Source: an uncultured Rhizobium sp.
GTDB lineage: Bacteria; Pseudomonadota; Alphaproteobacteria; Rhizobiales; Rhizobiaceae
Reading direction: 5' to 3'
Assembly (NCBI GenBank): GCA_945952315.1
Contig: CAMFIE010000009.1
Span: forward strand, 62,001-126,000
Length of the DNA: 64,000 nucleotides
The position numbers and the translations under genes were made by a program. The notes beneath the pieces are model-generated. The model saw nothing but the letters and a program-made list of their open reading frames with translations, was not told the origin of the DNA and did not search any database. Positions 18,655 through 27,879 of the stretch are shown piece by piece (the stretch's first letter is position 1; each line of letters begins with the position of its first letter).

Positions 18655-19425
18655 ATGAGAATCCTTCTCACCAATGACGATGGCATTCACGCCGAGGGCC
18701 TTGTGGTTCTGGAGCGGATCGCCCGCCAGTTTTCCGATGATGTCTGGGTGGTCGCACCGGAAACGGATCAGAGCGGACTTGCCCATTCCATGACCCTGTC
18801 GGAGCCGCTCAGGCTGCGGCGCGTGGCGCAGACCCGCTTTGCGCTGAAGGGCACGCCCACCGATTGCGTGATCATGGGTGTTCGGGAAGTGATGGACAAT
18901 CCGCCGGATCTGATCCTTTCGGGGGTTAACGCCGGTTCGAATGTGGCGGATGACGTGACCTATTCCGGAACGGTCGCGGGGGCCATCGAAGGCACGCTGC
19001 TGGGCATTCCCTCGATTGCACTTTCGCAGGCCTATCGCCCGAATTCCGGGCGGCAGATATCCTGGGAAAATGTCGAGACGCTTGCCCCGGAAGTCATCCG
19101 GAAGCTGCTTGCAGCAGGGCTTGATCGCGGCACGCTGATCAACATGAACTTTCCCCATTGTCCGCTGGCGGATGTTGCCGGTGTGGAAGTCACCCGGCAG
19201 GGCAAGCTCGATCATGGACTGGTGATCGAAGAGCGGGCAGACGGGCGCGGCTTTCCCTATTACTGGCTGCGCTTTGGCCAGCGCAGCGGCGATTTTGCAC
19301 CCGGAACGGATATCCACGCGCTTCGGCACAATTACATTTCAGTGACCCCGCTGAAGCTCGATCTCACGGATTATGAGGCGCAGGCGAAGGTGGCAGCTGC
19401 CCTCGGCATCGGGGGCGACGCATGA
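18655..19425 (+). CDS. surE: 5'/3'-nucleotidase SurE
   Basis: SurE is a metal-dependent nucleoside monophosphatase and exopolyphosphatase implicated in stress survival (256 aa). The metal ligands are the N-terminal LLTNDDG aspartates, the serine in DQSGLAHS and the asparagine in SGVNAGSN. The stop overlaps the pcm start (ATGA). Confidence 0.96.
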   Translation: MRILLTNDDGIHAEGLVVLERIARQFSDDVWVVAPETDQSGLAHSMTLSEPLRLRRVAQTRFALKGTPTDCVIMGVREVMDNPPDLILSGVNAGSNVADDVTYSGTVAGAIEGTLLGIPSIALSQAYRPNSGRQISWENVETLAPEVIRKLLAAGLDRGTLINMNFPHCPLADVAGVEVTRQGKLDHGLVIEERADGRGFPYYWLRFGQRSGDFAPGTDIHALRHNYISVTPLKLDLTDYEAQAKVAAALGIGGDA

Positions 19426-20075
19426 ACGCACGGATGGGCGAGCGGGAAGGGTTTGCGGGTCTGGTCCTTCGTCTTCGGGCGGAAGGCATCAACAATATCG
19501 ACCTGCTGACGGCGGTTGAGCAGACGCCCCGCAGCCAGTTCGTGCCCGCAGCCCATGCGAGTGCTGCCTATTCCAGTCGGACGATCCCGATTGAATGCGG
19601 CGCCTTCATGGAAGGGGCCGACATGGCGGTGCGGATCATCGACCGGCTGCGGCTGAAGCCCGGCCATCGCATTCTCGAAATCGGCACCGGCAGCGGCTTT
19701 ACCGCCGCCGTGATGGGCAGGCTTGCCGAGCGGGTGCTGACGATTGACCGCTATAAGACACTGACCACGGAAGCGCAGAAGCGACTGGATGCGCTGGGTC
19801 TGCGCAATGTGATCGTGCGGCAGGCCGATGGCAGCAACGGTTTGCAGGGTGAGGGCACCTTTGACCGGATCATCGTGACAGGTGCGTTTCCCTCCATGCC
19901 CCGTTTTTATGCCGAGCAACTGGTCTCGGGCGGCTCGATGATTGCGCCGCTTCTCGTCGACGAAGATCGCTGCCAGATGATGCGGCTGACCAAGACCGGC
20001 AGCCGCTTCGAGACGGAAGTGCTGTTTGATGCACCCTATCTGCCGATCGTGCCCAGGCTGGCATCCTATCTCTAA
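19422..20075 (+). CDS. pcm: Protein-L-isoaspartate O-methyltransferase
   Basis: Pcm methylates isoaspartyl residues so that damaged proteins can be repaired (217 aa). The SAM-binding motif [15 protein letters not shown] and the later DRIIVTGAF motif are present, in an N-terminally complete protein. Coupling to surE and the following NlpD-like gene reproduces the surE-pcm-nlpD order known from gammaproteobacteria. Confidence 0.95.
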   Translation: MNARMGEREGFAGLVLRLRAEGINNIDLLTAVEQTPRSQFVPAAHASAAYSSRTIPIECGAFMEGADMAVRIIDRLRLKPGHRILEIGTGSGFTAAVMGRLAERVLTIDRYKTLTTEAQKRLDALGLRNVIVRQADGSNGLQGEGTFDRIIVTGAFPSMPRFYAEQLVSGGSMIAPLLVDEDRCQMMRLTKTGSRFETEVLFDAPYLPIVPRLASYL

Positions 20076-20306
20076 CCTTGCCTGTTTCGCGCGATGGTAG
20101 ATTTAGCGGTCGCGGAAAAGACGGTGCTGAAAATGCCTGCCTCCATTAACAATTCCATCATAAATGCCCGTTTTCAACGGACTTTCCGGATCGGCATGGT
20201 TAGCGCTATGAAAATTTTGCCTGATTTTTGGCAGCTGGCTTAACCCGCTGGTAACACTAACGCGCTTTAATCATATCCAAGGGTTCGCGTTATGTGGGTA
20301 TGAGTC

Positions 20307-21878
20307 ATGAGTGTTTGGGTATCGGCAAATGTTGGCAAATCCGCTGCCAAAGCGGTCGTAGCCGTGCTGCTGGCAAGCTCTGCAGCGGGTTGCAGTTCAG
20401 ATGTCACGCGCTTCGGCGGCATCTTCAACCGGTCTGACAATATCACCACAAATTCCATTCCCCGACGGAACATCACCGGGCTTCAGGGCGATATGCCGAT
20501 CCCGCGGGCCGACATCGGCAATTATGCCGGTGGCGTTGCCAGCAATCAGGGTCTCTATCGTCAGCCGCAGCAGCCCGCCTATAACACCCGCTCCGCCGCC
20601 CTGAACCAGCCGTTCCCGAGCCAGCCCGGCTATGACAATGTTACCACGAACACGCTGCCCTCTGGTGCGCGCCTTGCTTCGACGCCGGTCATGGTCCAGC
20701 GCAGCGCGCTGCCTGCGCCGGGCGCGGTCACGAATGCCCGCAATGTCGCGCTTGCCCAGCCGTTCCCCGCCGCACCCGGTGGCCAGACGCTCGGCACGCT
20801 GAATGGCCAGCAGGCAAAGGCGAATTTCGGCGCCGGTGGCGCACCGATCGTGACACTGCGTCCGGGCGAAACCATTTCGGGCCTCTCCCGCCGCTACGGT
20901 GTTCCGGAAAAGGATATCCTGCGTGCGAACGGCCTGACCAATGGCGGCCAGGTGCGTGTTGGCCAGCAGATCACCATTCCGACCTTCGGCCACGAAGGCA
21001 ATGCAGCCAAGAATGCTTCTCTTGCCGCCGAGCTGCCTGCCGGTAAAATTCCGGTTCCGGGCAAGGAGCCGCTGAAGGAAACGGCCGCCCTGCCGACCAC
21101 GGCGCGTGGCAAGCAGCTGGCCGATGCAACCGCAAAGCTTCCGGTGGGCGCTGGCGGCAATGCCAAGGGGCCGGGCGGCACATACACGGTAAAGCCGGGC
21201 GATTCGCTTGCCCGCATTGCCAAGGCAACCGGCTCCGATATCGACCAGCTGAAGGCCGCAAATGGACTGACCGCAGCGACCATCCGTGTTGGTCAGGTGC
21301 TGCGCCTGCCGGGTGCTGCGGCTGATCCGTCCGACAATGTGAAGACCGCATCCATTCCGGCCAACAAGGCTCCGGCTGTCATTCCGGCCAAGGCAACGCC
21401 TGCCGTCGCGAAAGTGGAAGCCTACAAGCCGCCGGTTGCCAACCAGTCCGTCTCCGAAGCGGCCGCAAAGGCCGGTGACGCGGATGCGCCGGACCAGACC
21501 GGCATCGGCAAATATCGCTGGCCGGTCCGCGGCGCGGTGATCGCAGGCTATGGCGCGAATGTGGATGGCAACCGCAATGACGGTATCGACATTTCCGTGC
21601 CCTCGGGCACGCCGATCAAGGCAGCCGAAAACGGTGTGGTCATCTATGCAGGCAATGGCCTGAAGCAGCTCGGCAATACGGTTCTCGTCCGTCACAACGA
21701 CGGGACGGTCACGGTCTATGGCAATGCCGATACGCTGAACGTGACGCGCGGCCAGAAGGTCCAGCGCGGCCAGACACTTGCGGCATCCGGCATGAGCGGC
21801 AGCGCCAAGCGTCCGCAGGTTCACTTCGAGGTGCGCAAGGATGCAACGCCCGTGAACCCGATGACGTTCCTCGACTGA
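20307..21878 (+). CDS. LysM/LytM (M23-type) lipoprotein, NlpD/DipM-like
   Basis: The product (523 aa) is a predicted lipoprotein: an N-terminal hydrophobic segment ends in Ala-Ala-Gly-Cys at about residue 29. Two LysM peptidoglycan-binding domains follow at about residues 182-227 and 292-336, and a C-terminal LytM/M23 domain at about 405-522. The LytM active site is degraded. The first zinc histidine is replaced (NDGIDIS), the YAH histidine is gone (YGNAD), and the usual HxH pair has become QVH. Such inactive LytM factors activate cell-wall amidases at division, as E. coli NlpD and EnvC do, so an amidase-activator role is inferred rather than hydrolysis. The gene has a 231-bp upstream gap and its own terminator. 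Confidence 0.88.
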   Translation: MSVWVSANVGKSAAKAVVAVLLASSAAGCSSDVTRFGGIFNRSDNITTNSIPRRNITGLQGDMPIPRADIGNYAGGVASNQGLYRQPQQPAYNTRSAALNQPFPSQPGYDNVTTNTLPSGARLASTPVMVQRSALPAPGAVTNARNVALAQPFPAAPGGQTLGTLNGQQAKANFGAGGAPIVTLRPGETISGLSRRYGVPEKDILRANGLTNGGQVRVGQQITIPTFGHEGNAAKNASLAAELPAGKIPVPGKEPLKETAALPTTARGKQLADATAKLPVGAGGNAKGPGGTYTVKPGDSLARIAKATGSDIDQLKAANGLTAATIRVGQVLRLPGAAADPSDNVKTASIPANKAPAVIPAKATPAVAKVEAYKPPVANQSVSEAAAKAGDADAPDQTGIGKYRWPVRGAVIAGYGANVDGNRNDGIDISVPSGTPIKAAENGVVIYAGNGLKQLGNTVLVRHNDGTVTVYGNADTLNVTRGQKVQRGQTLAASGMSGSAKRPQVHFEVRKDATPVNPMTFLD

Positions 21879-21900
21879 TCCCGTCCTTCAATTCAGTGCA

Positions 21901-21926
21901 AAAAGCCCGGCAATGCCGGGCTTTTT
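21901..21926. terminator. Bidirectional terminator between convergent genes
   Basis: The stem aaaagcccggc/gccgggctttt has a 3-base loop and T runs on both strands. It separates the LytM gene (plus) from the DUF815 ATPase gene (minus). Confidence 0.9.
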
Positions 21927-21939
21927 CTGTTGCGTGCAC

Positions 21940-22812
21940 TCAATCGTGGCTGATCGGCTTGCGCTGCCGTCCGGCGAGGTCCTGGATATATTGCCAGGCG
22001 ACGCGGCCGGAGCGCCCGCCGCGCGTCGTCGCCCATTCCAGCGCCTCGTGATGCAGCTTTTCCACCGGCAGATCGAGCGCATAGTGGGCAGCATAGCCGT
22101 CAATCATTGCCAGATAGTCATCCTGCGAGCATTTGTGGAAACCGAGCCAGAGGCCGAAGCGATCCGAAAGTGATACCTTTTCTTCAACGGCCTCGGACGG
22201 ATTGATCGCGGTCGATTGCTCGTTTTCCATCATGTGGCGCGGCAGAAGGTGCCGACGGTTCGATGTCGCATAGAAAAGCACATTGTCCGGACGCCCCTCG
22301 ATGCCGCCGTCCAGCGCCGCTTTCAGGGACTTGTAGGCGGTATCATCGTGATCGAAGGACAGGTCATCGCAAAAGAGGATGATCCGTTCCGGCATGGACT
22401 TCAGGATGTCCATCAGCGCGGGCAGGGATGAAATATCCTCGCGATGCACTTCAACAAGCTTCAAAGCAGCACCTGTCGAGGCCTTCACGTCTGCGTGCAC
22501 GGATTTGACCAGCGAGGATTTGCCCATGCCGCGCGCCCCCCAGAGCAGCACATTGTTTGCGGGGAAGCCTTCCGCAAATCGCAACGTGTTTTCATGAAGG
22601 ATGTCACGCACATGATCGACCCCCTGAATGAGCTTCAGCGCGATGCGGTTCGGCTTCGGGACAGGTTGTAGATACTGGCGGGCAGGGGACCACACGAAGC
22701 AATCCGCACTGGAAAGATCGTTGGCCGCGGGCGCAGGCCCTGCAAGTCGCTCCATCGCATCCGCCAGACGGCGGGTTTCCATCAACAGCAGCTGCAGCGT
22801 CGCGTCAGACAT
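21940..22812 (-). CDS. DUF815 family AAA+ ATPase
   Basis: This 290-aa protein is a predicted cytoplasmic P-loop ATPase of the DUF815 family. It has Walker A GARGMGKSS, Walker B IILFCDDLSF, a sensor-1-like ATSNRRHL segment and a C-terminal lid region. The start was taken at MSDATLQLL, with a GGAG site upstream (aggagagcacc), not at the earlier in-frame ATG. The gene is divergent from yajC, with 214 bp between starts. Its physiological role is not established. Confidence 0.88.
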   Translation of the reverse strand: MSDATLQLLLMETRRLADAMERLAGPAPAANDLSSADCFVWSPARQYLQPVPKPNRIALKLIQGVDHVRDILHENTLRFAEGFPANNVLLWGARGMGKSSLVKSVHADVKASTGAALKLVEVHREDISSLPALMDILKSMPERIILFCDDLSFDHDDTAYKSLKAALDGGIEGRPDNVLFYATSNRRHLLPRHMMENEQSTAINPSEAVEEKVSLSDRFGLWLGFHKCSQDDYLAMIDGYAAHYALDLPVEKLHHEALEWATTRGGRSGRVAWQYIQDLAGRQRKPISHD

Positions 22813-23026
22813 GGTGCTCTCCTGATCCGCTCCGGACCAATGGTGAATAAATTCCAAACAAGCGCTCCGCTAGCATGGCGTTTCCCGAGGGAAAAGGCTA
22901 ATAGGCCTCCAAACGGTACGGCTTGAAGCCGGTGGCCAGTTGTAATAACGCAGGTGGCCATTATATTCCGGCGGTCCCGGGCCTTGTGAGCCCTGCGGAG
23001 CGTCAAGACGAATTCAGGAGTGAAAT

Positions 23027-23374
23027 ATGTTTATCACCGAAGCCTATGCGCAGACCGCGACCGGCACCGAAGCCGCAGGCGGCATTTTCGGCTCGGGCAT
23101 GGAGATGATCGTTCTCTTTCTGCCCCTCATGATCGTTTGGTATTTCCTGCTGATCCGTCCGCAGAACGCAGCCCGCAAGCGCCGCGAAGAGACGCTCAAG
23201 AACATTCGCCGTGGCGATCAGGTGGTCACCGGCGGTGGCGTTGTCGGAAAGGTCACCAAGGTGGTTGACGACAACGAAGTGGAAGTCGAAATCGCCGATG
23301 GCGTGAAGATCCGTGTGGTGCGCACCTACATCGCCGATGTGCGCGTGAAGGGCGAGCCGGTCAAGGCCGAATAA
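23027..23374 (+). CDS. yajC: Preprotein translocase subunit YajC
   Basis: YajC is a small single-span membrane partner of SecDF (115 aa). A transmembrane helix around residues 26-46 is followed by the family motif LLIRPQNAARKRREE and a conserved cytoplasmic domain beginning IRRGDQVVTGGG. A GGAG ribosome binding site precedes the ATG. secDF starts 49 bases downstream. Confidence 0.95.
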   Translation: MFITEAYAQTATGTEAAGGIFGSGMEMIVLFLPLMIVWYFLLIRPQNAARKRREETLKNIRRGDQVVTGGGVVGKVTKVVDDNEVEVEIADGVKIRVVRTYIADVRVKGEPVKAE

Positions 23375-23423
23375 GCCTTCAAATTCCCGCGCCTAACCGC
23401 GCTTCGAGACGTTCGAGACTGAT

Positions 23424-25979
23424 ATGCTTTATTTTTCCCGCTGGAAAACAATCTTCATCTGGCTGGTGGTTGCAGTGAGCGCGCTCGTTGCACTGCCCAA
23501 CGTGCTGAGCGACAACATCCTCAACTCCATGCCGGGTGCCCTTCCGCACAAGCGGGTAACCCTGGGTCTCGACCTGCAGGGCGGTTCGCATATCATGCTC
23601 AAGCTCGAGCGTGCGGATATCGTCAAGGAGCGTCTGGAAACAACCGTTGGCGATGTGCGCGCCAAATTGCGCGAGGCCAATATCCGCTATACCGGCCTTG
23701 CCGGTGTCGGCCAGTCGGTTCAGGTTCGCATCAGCGATGTCAATCAGGTCGAAGCGGCAAAGGAAGCGCTCAAGCCGCTGACGGCGCTGATCAGCACCGG
23801 CAGTCTTGCAGGCGGAAGCCTGCAGGAAGCGACCATTGAAGATGGCGGTGATGGCCTCCTCAAGCTGAACATTACCGATGAAGGCATCAATTATCGCATT
23901 TCCTCGGCAGTTACGCAGTCGATCGAAGTGGTTCGCCGCCGCGTGGATGAACTCGGCAACACCGAGCCCCTGATCCAGCGTCAGGGCACGGACCGCATTA
24001 TCGTGCAGGTGCCAGGTCTGCAGGATCCGCAACGCCTGAAGGCGCTGCTGAACCAGACAGCCAAGCTCACCTTCCGCATGGTCGATCTCTCGATGCCCGT
24101 GCAGCAGGCGATCACCGGCCGCCCGCCAGTCGGGTCCGAGGTGCTTTACTCGCAGGATGATCCGCCGGTTCCCTACATTGTTGAAAAGCGGGCGCTGATT
24201 TCCGGTGAAGATCTGATCGATGCACAGGCGAGCATCAATCAGCAGACCAGCGAACCGGTTGTTTCCTTCCGCTTCAATTCCAAGGGCGCACTTCGTTTTG
24301 CCGAAGCCACCCAGCAGAATGTGGGCAAGCCGTTTGCGATCATTCTGGACAATCAGGTGATTTCCGCGCCGCGCATCAACGAGCCGATTCTTGGTGGTTC
24401 CGGCCAGATTTCTGGCAATTTCACCGTCGAATCCGCCAATGATCTCGCCGTGCTCCTGCGCGCCGGTGCCCTTCCGGCGACCCTGACGGTCGTGGAAGAG
24501 CGCACTGTCGGCCCGAGCCTCGGGGCGGACTCGATCCATGCTGGTCTTGTGGCCGGTGTCATCGGCGCGATTGCGGTTGTCGCCTTCATGCTGATCTTCT
24601 ACGGTTTCCTCGGGCTGATCGCGAATGTGGCGCTTGCTGCAAACGTGATCATGATCATGGCCGTTCTGACAATGCTCGGCTCGACGCTGACGCTTCCAGG
24701 TATCGCCGGTATCGTGCTGACCATGGGCATGGCGGTGGATTCGAACGTGCTGATCTACGAGCGTGTTCGCGAAGAGGTGCGCAACGGCCGCAGCTTCCTG
24801 CAAGCGCTTGACCTCGGCTTCGAAAAGGCGCTCGCCACCATCGTCGATGCAAACCTGACTACGCTTATTGCCGCGGTGGTCCTGTTCTTCATGGGCTCCG
24901 GTCCCGTGCGTGGCTTTGCCGTGACGCTCTCTGTCGGTATCGTCACCACCGTTTTCACCGCCTACACGCTCACGCGCTGGCTGGTAGCTCTTTGGGTAAA
25001 GCGTCGCCGTCCGAAGCACCTGCCGAAGGGTGTGCGCTCCGGCATTTTTGACGGGACCAACATCGGCTTCATGGGCTTCCGGAAGTATACGTTTGTCATC
25101 ACCGCAATCCTGTCGATCGGTTCCGTGGTGGGCTTTGCGACCAAGGGCATGAATCTCGGCATCGACTTCAAGGGCGGCTCCATCATCGAGCTGAAGGCGA
25201 AGCAGGGCAATGCGGATCTCGGCGATATCCGCGAGCGGTTGAGCGAGCTAAACCTCGGCGAAATCCAGGCGCAGGGCTTTGGTGATCCGGCCAGCGCGCT
25301 GGTTCGCGTGCAGGCGCAGGAGGGCGGCGAAAATGCCGAGCAGTCGGCCGTCAATCTGATCCGGGGCGAACTGGAAGACCAGTATGAATTCCGCCGCGTG
25401 GAAGTGGTCGGTCCGTCCGTTTCCGGCGAGCTCACCACCATGGCGACGCTTGGCGTTCTCGCCTCGCTGGCGGCAATTCTGGTCTACATCTGGTTCCGCT
25501 TCGAATGGCAGTTCGCACTGGGCGCGATCATCGCCACCCTGCACGACGTGATCCTGACGCTGGGGCTCTTCGTCTTCACTGGCGTGGAATTCAACCTCAC
25601 CAGTATCGCCGCCGTTCTGACCATCGTTGGCTATTCGCTGAACGATACGGTCGTGGTCTATGACCGCATGCGTGAAAACCTGCGGCGTTACAAGAAGATG
25701 TCGCTTCCGGTTCTGATCGATACGTCAATCAACACGACACTTTCTCGCACGATCCTGACTTCGGCAACGACCATGATCGCGCTCACCGCTCTCTATCTCT
25801 TCGGCGGCGAAGTGATCCGCTCCTTCACCTTCGCCATGCTGTTCGGCGTCGGTGTTGGCACCTTCTCGTCGATCTATATCGCCGCGCCGGTGCTGATTGC
25901 CTTCAAGCTGCGTCCGGAATCCTTCCAGGAGAAGGATGACAAGACAGGCGAAGAGGGCACCGAAGTGACTGCCGGATGA
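23424..25979 (+). CDS. secDF: Fused SecD-SecF protein translocase
   Basis: This single 851-aa polypeptide joins SecD and SecF, the proton-driven membrane proteins that pull translocating polypeptides through SecYEG on the periplasmic side. The SecD half has an N-terminal helix, the VTLGLDLQGGSH motif, a periplasmic domain and a membrane bundle at about residues 370-515. The SecF half begins at about residue 550 with GIDFKGGSI and a second membrane bundle. Fusion is common in rhizobia, so this is not a frameshift. The stop overlaps the next start (ATGA), so the downstream Mth938 gene is translationally coupled. Confidence 0.96.
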   Translation: MLYFSRWKTIFIWLVVAVSALVALPNVLSDNILNSMPGALPHKRVTLGLDLQGGSHIMLKLERADIVKERLETTVGDVRAKLREANIRYTGLAGVGQSVQVRISDVNQVEAAKEALKPLTALISTGSLAGGSLQEATIEDGGDGLLKLNITDEGINYRISSAVTQSIEVVRRRVDELGNTEPLIQRQGTDRIIVQVPGLQDPQRLKALLNQTAKLTFRMVDLSMPVQQAITGRPPVGSEVLYSQDDPPVPYIVEKRALISGEDLIDAQASINQQTSEPVVSFRFNSKGALRFAEATQQNVGKPFAIILDNQVISAPRINEPILGGSGQISGNFTVESANDLAVLLRAGALPATLTVVEERTVGPSLGADSIHAGLVAGVIGAIAVVAFMLIFYGFLGLIANVALAANVIMIMAVLTMLGSTLTLPGIAGIVLTMGMAVDSNVLIYERVREEVRNGRSFLQALDLGFEKALATIVDANLTTLIAAVVLFFMGSGPVRGFAVTLSVGIVTTVFTAYTLTRWLVALWVKRRRPKHLPKGVRSGIFDGTNIGFMGFRKYTFVITAILSIGSVVGFATKGMNLGIDFKGGSIIELKAKQGNADLGDIRERLSELNLGEIQAQGFGDPASALVRVQAQEGGENAEQSAVNLIRGELEDQYEFRRVEVVGPSVSGELTTMATLGVLASLAAILVYIWFRFEWQFALGAIIATLHDVILTLGLFVFTGVEFNLTSIAAVLTIVGYSLNDTVVVYDRMRENLRRYKKMSLPVLIDTSINTTLSRTILTSATTMIALTALYLFGGEVIRSFTFAMLFGVGVGTFSSIYIAAPVLIAFKLRPESFQEKDDKTGEEGTEVTAG

Positions 25980-26362
25980 AGCGCGGCATTGAAATAAGGG
26001 CGGCCCATTTTCCGGGCCGCGCTCCTGTCGATGCCTATGGAAATGGCGGGTTTCGCTTTGCCGATATGTCCCATCGCGGTTCCATCCTCTGTCTGCCGTC
26101 CGGTATCTATGGATGGGACGCGGTGGAAGGGGATGCGCTGACGCCCGCCCTCTTCGAAAAGGTGCTTGCCGAAGTGGAAGGCATCGAGGTGTTGCTGGTG
26201 GGCACAGGCATGAACCTCGTGCCCCTGCCGAAGGATCTGAAGGCTGCGCTGAAGGCAAAGGGGATCGGCTCCGATCCGATGAGCACGGGCGCGGCTGTGC
26301 GGACCTTCAACATCATGCTTTCCGAATCGCGCGCGGTTGCAGCGGCGTTGATGGCGGTCTGA
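25976..26362 (+). CDS. Mth938-like (DUF498) protein, NDUFAF3 homologue
   Basis: The 128-aa protein has the Mth938/DUF498 fold pattern, with the EVLLVGTG and GIGSDPMSTGAAVRTFNIMLSE segments. In mitochondria the family member NDUFAF3 is a complex I assembly factor; its bacterial biochemistry is not known. The ATGA overlap with secDF and the NDUFAF6-like gene 13 bases downstream suggest a shared role in membrane-complex assembly. This function is inferred from family and context. Confidence 0.85.
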   Translation: MKRGIEIRAAHFPGRAPVDAYGNGGFRFADMSHRGSILCLPSGIYGWDAVEGDALTPALFEKVLAEVEGIEVLLVGTGMNLVPLPKDLKAALKAKGIGSDPMSTGAAVRTFNIMLSESRAVAAALMAV

Positions 26363-26375
26363 AAGGCGTAGTCTC

Positions 26376-27227
26376 GTGGATGCCAACGGGCAAAATGCGG
26401 CACTTGTGCTGGCCGCACTGAAGGAAAGCGATGTAGACCGCTACCTGGCGGTTCTGCTTTCGCCCGAGCCGAAGCGACGCTCGCTTGCCGCCTTTTATGC
26501 CTATAATGCCGAACTCGCCCGAATTCGGGATATCGTGCGCGAGCCCCTTCCGGGCGAGGTTCGCCTGCAATACTGGCGCGACCTGCTGCAAGGGGCGGCG
26601 CATGGTTCGAGCGACGCCAATCCCGTTGGGTCAGAACTGCTTTTGGCCATAGAGCGAGACCATCTGCCGGTTGCACCGCTTGTTGCCATGAGCGAGGCGC
26701 GGATTTTCGATCTCTATGACGATCCGATGGAGGATCAGGCGAGCTTTGAAGGATATGCGGGCGAAACCGCCTCGGCGCTGATCCAGCTTGCAAGCCTTGT
26801 TCTGGATGCAGACAAGGCGCCAGAATACGCCCAGACCGCAGGTCATGCCGGGGTCGCGCAGGCCGTCGCGGGTGCACTGCTTCTCTTGCCGCAGCACCGC
26901 GCGCGGGGGCAGGTCTATTTCCCGGCAGAAATCCTCTCTGCCACGGGCTTCAGCCGCGAACAGTTCCTGTCCGGAGACGATGACGCGCGTCTTGCCGCCG
27001 CCATATCCGCCTTTGCCGGTCTTGGCCTCGATCATCTTCGAAAGGTGTCCCTGTCCGGCCCGATCACCGAAAGCCTGATGCCGGCCTATCTGCCAGCCGT
27101 TCTTGCCCGCCCGGTGCTGGAAGCTGCAGCGAGGAATGGACAGACGGCAATTCAGGGTCGATTGCGGGCCCCGCAGTGGCGGCGGCAAATCCGCATGGCC
27201 TTCGGCCTCTGGCGCCGTAAACTATAA
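26376..27227 (+). CDS. Squalene/phytoene synthase-family protein, NDUFAF6-like
   Basis: The 283-aa protein belongs to the squalene/phytoene synthase superfamily but appears catalytically non-canonical. The usual first aspartate-rich motif (DDxxD) is replaced by YNAELARIRD, and the second is not recognisable near RARGQVYFP. This matches the mitochondrial complex I assembly factor NDUFAF6 better than a carotenoid enzyme, and no other carotenoid gene is nearby. The start codon is GTG, the only reasonable start in this frame, 13 bases after the preceding stop. Automated pipelines may call it phytoene synthase. Confidence 0.82.
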   Translation: MDANGQNAALVLAALKESDVDRYLAVLLSPEPKRRSLAAFYAYNAELARIRDIVREPLPGEVRLQYWRDLLQGAAHGSSDANPVGSELLLAIERDHLPVAPLVAMSEARIFDLYDDPMEDQASFEGYAGETASALIQLASLVLDADKAPEYAQTAGHAGVAQAVAGALLLLPQHRARGQVYFPAEILSATGFSREQFLSGDDDARLAAAISAFAGLGLDHLRKVSLSGPITESLMPAYLPAVLARPVLEAAARNGQTAIQGRLRAPQWRRQIRMAFGLWRRKL

Positions 27228-27398
27228 TCTCAAAGTTAATCCGGCTTGTCACCAGCGGCCATTGTAGGCGGATGTCAGCCTCTATAGGTTGTAATCAGCT
27301 TCAGGCAACTTGCGTTTGGCACGAAGTGCTGCTTGAACATATCAGAATGTAGTCTGAGCCCGAAAGATTCGGGTTGTACCTTGCGGAAGGGATGGGGA

Positions 27399-27857
27399 AT
27401 GAGCGTCAGCATGATCATCTGGGCGGTGCTGATGACCGGCATTATCGGGTTGGCCTTCGCCGCAAGCCGTCTGGGTGAGAAGAATGACGTGGTTGGCTTC
27501 AAGGATACAGGGCTTGCGATCCTCGAATTCGGCCGGGCCTATCCTTATGAAGCGATCCGCGCCCTGCACGCCACAGCCGATGGCCAGATGGTGTTCGTAC
27601 GGTTGCATGACAACAAATCCGGCTTCATGCGCTCCATGCGCGGCCATTATGCCTGCCATCTGATCGAGCCGGGCTCGGCGCAGGCAACCGCCCTGCCGGA
27701 TGCGCTGTCACTGAACATCACCTTTTTCGATGCGCCCCAGCACAATGGCACGTTCCGTTTCTCCTCGGTGGAGGATGCCGCGGAAGTTTCGCTGTGGCTG
27801 CTTGGCAATTTCGTGCCGGAAGCGCTCGGCGAACTCTCTCGCGACGGAACAGCCTGA
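27399..27857 (+). CDS. Small membrane-anchored protein of unknown function
   Basis: I do not recognise this 152-aa protein. It starts with one hydrophobic helix (about residues 4-22), followed by a soluble, probably beta-rich domain with the segments GLAILEFGRAYPYEAIRAL and NGTFRFSSVEDAAEVSLWLL. A good GGAAGGGATGGGG ribosome binding region fixes the start; upstream in-frame codons were discarded. It is 171 bp downstream of the NDUFAF6-like gene and convergent with trmFO, with 22 bp between stops. Codon use resembles its neighbours, so it looks like a real gene. Confidence 0.72.
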   Translation: MSVSMIIWAVLMTGIIGLAFAASRLGEKNDVVGFKDTGLAILEFGRAYPYEAIRALHATADGQMVFVRLHDNKSGFMRSMRGHYACHLIEPGSAQATALPDALSLNITFFDAPQHNGTFRFSSVEDAAEVSLWLLGNFVPEALGELSRDGTA

Positions 27858-27879
27858 GGGGTTGTTCTTCGAACCCGGA

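Noticed and set aside
23424-25979. SecDF fusion as a possible lost stop codon or assembly error
   Set aside because: Fused SecDF proteins are common in Rhizobiales, and both halves are complete with an ordinary linker.
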